From contig NZ_OLKL01000037.1 in the NCBI RefSeq assembly GCF_900291015.1, positions 1-64,000 on the forward strand: 64,000 nt of DNA. The letters run 5' to 3'. Source of the stretch: Pseudomonas persica. GTDB taxonomy: Bacteria > Pseudomonadota > Gammaproteobacteria > Pseudomonadales > Pseudomonadaceae. Both the position numbers and the translations under genes were made by a program. Within the stretch, counting starts at the first letter, position 1; every line of letters starts with the position of its first letter. This document shows, in pieces, positions 58,616 through 64,000 of this stretch. The notes under the pieces were generated by a model. That model did no database searches. It was not told the origin of the DNA and worked only from the letters and a program-made list of their open reading frames with translations.

Positions 58616-60115
58616 ATGAATATCCTGTACGACGAACGCGTCGATGGCGTGCTGCCCGACGTGGACCAGGCGGCGCTGCTGCAGGCGCTGCGCGCTGCCC
58701 TGCCGGACCTCGAGATCCTGCACCGCGAGGAAGACCTCAAGCCCTATGAGTGCGACGGCCTCTCGGCCTACCGCACGGTGCCGCTGCTGGTGGTGCTGCC
58801 CGAGCGCCTGGAACAGGTGCAGACTCTGCTCAGGCTCTGCCACCAGCGTGGCGTACCGGTGGTGGCACGCGGTGCCGGTACCGGCCTGTCGGGCGGCGCC
58901 CTGCCGCTGGCCAAAGGCATCCTGCTGGTGATGGCGCGCTTCAACCGCATTCTCGAAGTCAACCCGCAAGGCCGCTTCGCCCGTGTGCAGCCCGGCGTGC
59001 GCAACCTGGCCATCTCCCAGGCTGCCGCGCCCCACGGCCTGTACTACGCGCCGGACCCGTCCTCGCAAATCGCCTGCTCCATCGGCGGCAATGTCGCCGA
59101 AAACGCCGGTGGCGTGCACTGCCTCAAGTACGGCCTGACCGTGCACAACCTGCTCAAGGTGGACATTCTCACGGTCGAGGGCGAACGCCTGACCCTCGGT
59201 AGCGACGCCCTGGACAGCCCTGGTTTCGACCTGCTGGCGCTGTTCACCGGCTCCGAAGGCATGCTCGGCATCGTCACCGAAGTCACCGTCAAGCTGCTGC
59301 CCAAGCCCCAGGTCGCGCGGGTGTTGCTGGCCAGTTTCGACAGCGTCGAGGACGCCGGCCGGGCGGTGGCCGAAATCATCGCCGCCGGGATTATCCCCGG
59401 TGGCCTGGAGATGATGGACAACCTGGCCATTCGCGCCGCCGAAGACTTCATCCACGCCGGCTACCCGGTGGACGCGGCGGCCATCCTGCTGTGCGAGCTG
59501 GATGGCGTCGAGGCCGATGTACACGACGACTGCGAGCGGGTCGCCGCCGTGCTGGCGCACGCCGGCGCGCGTGATGTACGGCTGGCCTGCGACGAGGCCG
59601 AGCGCGTGCGCTTCTGGGCCGGGCGCAAGAACGCCTTCCCGGCGGTGGGGCGCATTTCCCCGGACTACTACTGCATGGACGGCACCATCCCGCGCCGCGA
59701 ACTGCCACGGGTGCTCAAGGGCATCAGTGAGCTGTCCCGCACGTACGGCCTGCGCGTGGCCAACGTATTCCATGCCGGCGACGGCAACATGCACCCGCTG
59801 ATCCTGTTCGATGCCAACCTGCCCGGCGAGCTGGAACGTGCCGAAGCCATCGGCGGCAAGATCCTCGAACTGTGCGTGGCCGTGGGCGGCAGCATCACCG
59901 GCGAGCACGGGGTGGGGCGCGAGAAGATCAACCAGATGTGCGCGCAGTTCAACAGCGACGAAATCACCCTGTTCCATGCGGTAAAGGCCGCCTTTGACCC
60001 GCAGGGCCTGCTCAACCCCGGCAAGAACATCCCCACTTTGCACCGCTGCGCCGAATTCGGCGCCATGCACGTGCACCATGGGCAATTGCCCTTCCCCGAC
60101 CTGGAGCGCTTCTGA
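58616..60115 (+). CDS. glcD: Glycolate oxidase FAD subunit
   Basis: A 499-residue FAD-linked oxidase (VAO type). The FAD-binding region has VARGAGTGLSGGALP (about residues 83-97) and PDPSSQIACSIGGNVAENAG; the C-terminal domain has HAGDGNMHP near residue 388 and GEHGVG near 431. With GlcE and GlcF it oxidises glycolate to glyoxylate at the membrane. Start at ATG 58616, with a GAGTGAG box. Its last base is also the first base of the glcE start codon (TGATG), so the genes are translationally coupled. Confidence 0.95.
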   Translation: MNILYDERVDGVLPDVDQAALLQALRAALPDLEILHREEDLKPYECDGLSAYRTVPLLVVLPERLEQVQTLLRLCHQRGVPVVARGAGTGLSGGALPLAKGILLVMARFNRILEVNPQGRFARVQPGVRNLAISQAAAPHGLYYAPDPSSQIACSIGGNVAENAGGVHCLKYGLTVHNLLKVDILTVEGERLTLGSDALDSPGFDLLALFTGSEGMLGIVTEVTVKLLPKPQVARVLLASFDSVEDAGRAVAEIIAAGIIPGGLEMMDNLAIRAAEDFIHAGYPVDAAAILLCELDGVEADVHDDCERVAAVLAHAGARDVRLACDEAERVRFWAGRKNAFPAVGRISPDYYCMDGTIPRRELPRVLKGISELSRTYGLRVANVFHAGDGNMHPLILFDANLPGELERAEAIGGKILELCVAVGGSITGEHGVGREKINQMCAQFNSDEITLFHAVKAAFDPQGLLNPGKNIPTLHRCAEFGAMHVHHGQLPFPDLERF

Positions 60116-61167
60116 TGAGCATGGACCGCGACATCAGCCAGGCCCTGCTGGAGCAGGTCAACCAGGCACTGAACCAGGCCACGCCGCTGCGTATCCAGGG
60201 TGGCAACAGCAAGGCCATGCTCGGCTGCCCAGTGGCCGGCGAGGTACTCGACACCCGCAGCCACCGTGGCATCGTCAGCTACGACCCGACCGAACTGGTG
60301 CTGACTGCCCGCGCCGGCACACCGCTGCGCGAGATCGAGGCGGCACTGCACGAAGCTGGCCAGATGCTGCCCTGCGAGCCACCACACCTGGGCCCCGACG
60401 CAACCTTGGGTGGCATGGTCGCGGCCGGGCTGTCGGGCCCACGGCGGCCGTGGGCCGGGTCGGTACGTGACTATGTGTTGGGCACGCGGGTGATCACCGG
60501 CCACGGCAAGCTGCTGCGCTTTGGTGGCGAAGTGATGAAGAACGTCGCCGGCTACGACGTGTCGCGGCTGATGGCGGGCAGCTTCGGCTGCCTCGGGTTG
60601 CTGACCGAAGTGTCGCTGAAAGTACTGCCGCGCCCGCGCCAGTGCCTCAGCCTGCGCCTGCCGATGGGCCGCCACCAGGCGCTGGCGGAGCTGGCCGAAT
60701 GGGGCCAGCAGCCGCTGCCGATCAGCGCGGCCTGCCATGACGGCGACGCGCTGTACCTGCGCCTGGAAGGCGGCGAAGGCTCGGTACAATCGGCGCGCCA
60801 GCGCCTGGGCGGCGAAGCGCTGGACAGCCGTTTCTGGAGCGACCTGCGCGAGCAGCGCCTGGCGTTCTTTACCGACCCCGCACCGCTGTGGCGCTTGTCC
60901 GTGCCCAACGCCACCGGCGAGCTGGACCTGCCCGGCCAGCAGCTGGTCGACTGGGGTGGCGCCCAGCGCTGGCTCAAGTCCAACGCAGCGGCGCAGGACA
61001 TCCGCGAGCAGGTCGCCAAGCTCGGTGGCCATGCCACCTGCCATGCCCCTGGCGCTGCCAGCAGCCCGCCGCTGCCCGCTGCGCTGATGCGCTACCACCG
61101 TGCGCTCAAGCAGCAACTCGACCCCCAGGGGGTGTTCAACCCTGGTCGCCTGTACCCGGACCTGTGA
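60115..61167 (+). CDS. glcE: Glycolate oxidase FAD-binding subunit
   Basis: A 350-residue FAD-binding protein related to the N-terminal half of GlcD: PLRIQGGNSKAMLG, then LPCEPPHLGPDATLGGMVA and SGPRRPWAGSVRDYVLGTRV. It works in the GlcDEF complex. It is between glcD (shared base) and glcF (9-nt gap). The length is typical. An in-frame second ATG lies two codons on. Confidence 0.93.
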   Translation: MSMDRDISQALLEQVNQALNQATPLRIQGGNSKAMLGCPVAGEVLDTRSHRGIVSYDPTELVLTARAGTPLREIEAALHEAGQMLPCEPPHLGPDATLGGMVAAGLSGPRRPWAGSVRDYVLGTRVITGHGKLLRFGGEVMKNVAGYDVSRLMAGSFGCLGLLTEVSLKVLPRPRQCLSLRLPMGRHQALAELAEWGQQPLPISAACHDGDALYLRLEGGEGSVQSARQRLGGEALDSRFWSDLREQRLAFFTDPAPLWRLSVPNATGELDLPGQQLVDWGGAQRWLKSNAAAQDIREQVAKLGGHATCHAPGAASSPPLPAALMRYHRALKQQLDPQGVFNPGRLYPDL

Positions 61168-61176
61168 GGCCAGACC

Positions 61177-62412
61177 ATGCAAACCAACCTGAGCGAAACC
61201 GCCCGGCGCCTGGCCCGCGCCGACGAGGCCGAAAGCATCCTGCGCTCCTGCGTGCACTGTGGCTTCTGCACCGCCACCTGCCCCACCTACCAGTTGCTGG
61301 GCGATGAACTGGACGGCCCACGCGGGCGCATCTACCTGATCAAGCAGATGCTCGAAGGCGCGCCGATCACCGCCAGCACCCAGTTGCACCTGGATCGCTG
61401 CCTGACCTGCCGCAACTGTGAAACCACCTGCCCTTCCGGGGTGAAGTACCACGACCTGCTGGACATCGGCCGCGCCGTGGTCGAACAGCAGGTGCCGCGC
61501 CCGCTCGGCCAGCGCCTGTTGCGCCAGGGCCTGCGTGCAGTGGTACCACGCCCGGCGCTGTTCAAGGCCCTGACCCGCGGCGGCCAGACCTTGCGCCCGC
61601 TGTTGCCGGCCACGCTCAAGCGCAAGCTGCCGGCGCGGGTCACCGCCCCCGGCCAACGCCCCGCACCACGCCATGCGCGTCGGGTGCTGATGCTGGAAGG
61701 CTGCGTGCAACCGGCGCTGTCGCCCAACACCAATGCTTCCGCCGCACGCCTGCTGGACCGCCTGGGCATCAGCGTGGTACCGATCCGGCAGGCTGGCTGC
61801 TGTGGCGCGGTGGACTATCACCTCAATGCCCAGGAACAAGGCTTGCAACGGGCACGGCACAATATCGATGCCTGGTGGCCTGCCATCGAGGCCGGTGCCG
61901 AGGCCATCGTGCAAACCGCCAGTGGCTGCGGCGCGTTCGTACGCGACTACGGCCACCTGCTGGAAAAGGACCCGCACTACGCCGCCAAGGCCGCACGGGT
62001 CAGCGCCCTATCCCGCGACCTGGTGGAAGTGCTGCGCGACGAGCCGGTCGAGCAACTGGGCCTGTGCACCGAACAGCGCCTGGCCTTCCATTGCCCGTGC
62101 ACCCTGCAGCACGCGCTGAAACTGGGCGGTGCGGTGGAGGCGTTGCTGACACGCCTGGGCTTCACCCTGACCCCGGTGCCGGACGGCCACCTGTGCTGCG
62201 GCTCGGCCGGCACCTATTCGCTGACCCAGCCTGAGCTGTCGCTACAACTGCGCGACAACCGCCTCAACGCCCTGGAAAGCGGCAAACCGCAAGTCATCGC
62301 CACCGCCAACATCGGCTGCCAGGCCCACCTCGACGGGGCCGGGCGCACACCGGTGCGGCACTGGATCGAAATCGTCGAAGCAGCCTTGAACCCGGAGAAC
62401 CACCATGTATAG
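61177..62412 (+). CDS. glcF: Glycolate oxidase iron-sulfur subunit
   Basis: A 411-residue protein with two N-terminal [4Fe-4S] ferredoxin motifs: Cys25, 28, 31, 35 (CVHCGFCTATC) and Cys75, 78, 81, 85 (CLTCRNCETTC). Two CCG domains follow, with QAGCCGAVDYH and HLCCGSAGTYS. It passes electrons from GlcDE to the membrane quinone pool. The glcG start overlaps its end by 8 nt. All cluster ligands are intact. Confidence 0.95.
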   Translation: MQTNLSETARRLARADEAESILRSCVHCGFCTATCPTYQLLGDELDGPRGRIYLIKQMLEGAPITASTQLHLDRCLTCRNCETTCPSGVKYHDLLDIGRAVVEQQVPRPLGQRLLRQGLRAVVPRPALFKALTRGGQTLRPLLPATLKRKLPARVTAPGQRPAPRHARRVLMLEGCVQPALSPNTNASAARLLDRLGISVVPIRQAGCCGAVDYHLNAQEQGLQRARHNIDAWWPAIEAGAEAIVQTASGCGAFVRDYGHLLEKDPHYAAKAARVSALSRDLVEVLRDEPVEQLGLCTEQRLAFHCPCTLQHALKLGGAVEALLTRLGFTLTPVPDGHLCCGSAGTYSLTQPELSLQLRDNRLNALESGKPQVIATANIGCQAHLDGAGRTPVRHWIEIVEAALNPENHHV

Positions 62413-62803
62413 CAAGTCCGTGATCGGCCAGGCCGAAGTCGCCCGCGTGCTGACCGCCGCCCGCCAGGAAGCCCAGGCGCAACAATGGAACGTGACCATT
62501 GCCGTGGTCGACGACGGTGGCCATCCGCTGGCCCTGGAGCGCCTGGACGGCTGCGCGCCGGCCAGCGCCTACATTGCCATGGAAAAGGCCCGTACTGCGG
62601 CGCTGGGGCGCAAGGAAACGCGGGACTACGAGGAAATGGTCAATGGTGGCCGTACTGCTTTCGTCACCGCGCCGCTGCTGACCAGCCTGGAAGGTGGCGT
62701 GCCGCTGCGGGTGGATGGGCAGGTGGTGGGGGCGATCGGCGTGTCCGGGGTCAAGTCCGAGCAGGATGCCCAGGTGGCCAAGGCCGGGGCGGCTGCCCTC
62801 TGA
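62405..62803 (+). CDS. glcG: GlcG heme-binding/DUF336-type protein
   Basis: A 132-residue GlcG/HbpS-family protein: VSGVKSEQDAQVAKAGAAAL at the end and the early segment TIAVVDDGGHPLALERLDG are characteristic. Its role in glycolate metabolism is not established; HbpS relatives bind haem or small molecules. It lies last in glcDEFG, overlapping glcF, and a REPIN separates it from glcB. Confidence 0.9.
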   Translation: MYSKSVIGQAEVARVLTAARQEAQAQQWNVTIAVVDDGGHPLALERLDGCAPASAYIAMEKARTAALGRKETRDYEEMVNGGRTAFVTAPLLTSLEGGVPLRVDGQVVGAIGVSGVKSEQDAQVAKAGAAAL

Positions 62804-62812
62804 ATCCTGTAC

Positions 62813-62908
62813 TGGCCTGTTCGCGGGTAAACCCGCTCCCACAGGTACTGCACAGGTCTCAGGTCTTGTGAAAGCCCTGTGGGAGCGGGTTCACCCGCGA
62901 ACAGGCCG
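62813..62908. repeat. REPIN between glcG and glcB
   Basis: GGCCTGTTCGCGGGTAAACC ... GCTCCCACAGG faces an inverted CCTGTGGGAGCGGGTTCACC ... CGAACAGGCC, spaced about 30 bp. It breaks the otherwise compact operon before glcB. Confidence 0.88.
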
Positions 62909-62955
62909 GCACAAGCAACAACTATCCAGAAGACTGAACATCGAGCGAACAGACA

Positions 62956-64000
62956 ATGCCAAACCACGCACTCCAGATCGCCCCCACCCTGCAGCGCTTC
63001 ATCGAAGACGAAGTCCTCCCCGGCACCGGCATCGAAGCCCACACCTTCTGGCAAGGCTTCAGTACCCTGGTCCACGACCTCGCACCACAAAACCGCGCCC
63101 TGCTCGCCGAACGTGAGCGCCTGCAGACAGAACTGGACAACTGGCACCGCCAGCACCCCGGTCCGATCCGTGACATGGCCGCCTACCAGCACTTCCTGCA
63201 AGACATCGGCTACCTTGTGGAGCCCCCGGCAAGCGTGCAGGTCAACACAAGCAACGTCGACCGCGAGATCGCCGTGCAGGCCGGCCCGCAACTGGTGGTG
63301 CCGCTGAGCAATGCCCGCTACGCCCTCAACGCCGCCAACGCCCGCTGGGGCTCGCTGTACGATGCCCTGTACGGCACCGATGCCATCGCCGAAACCGATG
63401 GTGCCGAACGCGGCCAGGGCTACAACCCGCGACGCGGCGCCAAGGTGATCGCCTATGGCCGACAGTTCCTCGATACCGCTGCCCCTCTCGACGGCGCGTC
63501 GCACAACGATGCCAAGGCCTACGTGATCAACCAGGGCACGCTGCAGGTAACCCTGGCCGATGGCCGCCAGGTCGGCCTCAGGCACCCTGCGCAACTGCGT
63601 GGCTACCAAGGAGAGCCGAACACGCCAACGGCGATCCTGTTGCAGCATCACCAACTGCATTTCGAAATCCAGGTCGACCCGGCCAACGCGATCGGCCAGC
63701 AGGACCCGGCCGGGGTCAAGGACATCCTCCTGGAAGCCGCGCTCACCACCATCATCGACTGCGAAGACTCGGTAGCTGCCGTGGATGCCGACGACAAGGT
63801 CAACGTCTACCGCAACTGGCTGGGCCTGATGCAAGGCGACCTCAGCGAACAGGTCAGCAAGGGCGGCAAAACCTTCAACCGCACCCTGGCCGAAGACCGC
63901 CACTACCACGGCGCAGACGGCCAGCCACTGATCCTGCCGGGCCGCTCGTTGCTGTTTATCCGCAACGTCGGCCACCTGATGAGCAACCCGGCCATCCACG
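62956..64000 (+). CDS. glcB: Malate synthase G, N-terminal part (3' end outside window)
   Basis: The frame is open from ATG to the window end, giving 348 residues of a protein that is normally about 725 long. Residues 1-90 form the N-terminal clasp helices, followed by the start of the TIM barrel and the inserted beta domain (about 135-260). Seen motifs include NAANARWGSLYDALYGTDAI, and the DAKAYVINQGTL and ALTTIIDCEDSVAAVDADDK segments; the latter holds acidic residues known in the glyoxylate/Mg site region. It condenses glyoxylate with acetyl-CoA to give malate, disposing of the product of GlcDEF. The gene is in the glc operon after a REPIN. Confidence 0.95.
   Translation, partial: MPNHALQIAPTLQRFIEDEVLPGTGIEAHTFWQGFSTLVHDLAPQNRALLAERERLQTELDNWHRQHPGPIRDMAAYQHFLQDIGYLVEPPASVQVNTSNVDREIAVQAGPQLVVPLSNARYALNAANARWGSLYDALYGTDAIAETDGAERGQGYNPRRGAKVIAYGRQFLDTAAPLDGASHNDAKAYVINQGTLQVTLADGRQVGLRHPAQLRGYQGEPNTPTAILLQHHQLHFEIQVDPANAIGQQDPAGVKDILLEAALTTIIDCEDSVAAVDADDKVNVYRNWLGLMQGDLSEQVSKGGKTFNRTLAEDRHYHGADGQPLILPGRSLLFIRNVGHLMSNPAIH

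Noticed and set aside
59668..61977. A 769-codon minus-strand frame opposite glcD-glcE-glcF
   Set aside because: It spans gene junctions of the glc operon and lacks any domain; mirror frame.
1..64000. tRNA/rRNA genes, insertion sequences, integrases, toxin-antitoxin pairs and riboswitches
   Set aside because: No cloverleaf-like, transposase, recombinase or known aptamer pattern was recognised by eye. A tRNAscan or Infernal search would settle short RNAs I could have missed.

Overview
The window looks like chromosomal DNA of a Pseudomonas putida-group bacterium. The grounds are high GC with strong third-position GC, typical Pseudomonas families (MvaT-like nucleoid protein, catBCA with catR, AruH/AruI arginine transamination genes, a periplasmic broad-spectrum racemase, glcCDEFG-glcB, DUF2388) and many REP palindromes of the form GCGGGTAAACCCGCTCCCACAGG between genes. 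I saw no tRNA, rRNA, CRISPR array, transposase or prophage. The species call is inference from family recognition.

Layout. 0-3 kb: the end of a type VI secretion cargo locus (C-terminal part of a VasX-like membrane effector, a DUF6708 protein, a PAAR spike-tip protein), then an MvaT/MvaU-type xenogeneic silencer. 3-9.6 kb: a catabolic cluster of unknown substrate (MFS transporter, TIM-barrel isomerase-like protein, Gfo/Idh/MocA dehydrogenase, IclR regulator, FAD-dependent dehydrogenase) with four related palindromes in its control regions. 10-20.7 kb: a large dCache-HAMP-GAF-HD-GYP membrane protein with a long insertion in the catalytic domain, then an amine-type cluster (PuuC-like aldehyde dehydrogenase, SpuC-like aminotransferase, LuxR regulator, APC permease) and an 8-oxoguanine-deaminase-like amidohydrolase. 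A perfect 19-bp inverted repeat lies between the LuxR and permease genes. 20.8-26.7 kb: two GNAT acetyltransferases, katG, a LysR regulator and an EamA exporter. 26.8-31.7 kb: the catechol ortho-cleavage operon catB-catC-catA, divergent catR, and dsdA (D-serine dehydratase), whose start codon overlaps the catR stop.

32-44.3 kb: an eight-gene, minus-strand, tightly spaced operon. It runs enoyl-CoA hydratase, acyl-CoA dehydrogenase, acyl-CoA ligase, AruI-type 2-ketoarginine decarboxylase, periplasmic broad-specificity racemase, AruH-type aminotransferase, aldehyde dehydrogenase, NQO-type quinone reductase. An amino-acid permease lies upstream. The layout suggests that D- or L-arginine-like amino acids are racemised, transaminated, decarboxylated and oxidised to an omega-guanidino acid, which may then be activated with CoA and partly beta-oxidised. 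44.4-48.2 kb: a response regulator, periplasmic binding protein and hybrid kinase, each overlapping the next by 4 nt. 48.2-54 kb: a TetR/crotonase pair and an AttH-type lipoprotein with its FtsX-type ABC transporter. 54.3-57.5 kb: a PBP2 (mrdA) gene, a glutathione transferase and a DUF2388 protein. 57.6-64 kb: the glycolate locus glcC / glcDEFG-glcB, with glcB cut by the window end. Two identical 17-bp FadR-type operators lie between glcC and glcD.

The most promising material is regulatory and metabolic: the palindrome sets around the IclR, LuxR and GlcC genes, the arginine/CoA operon, the catR-dsdA coupling, the HD-GYP insertion, and the REP/REPIN landscape with a dispersed 55-nt repeat.
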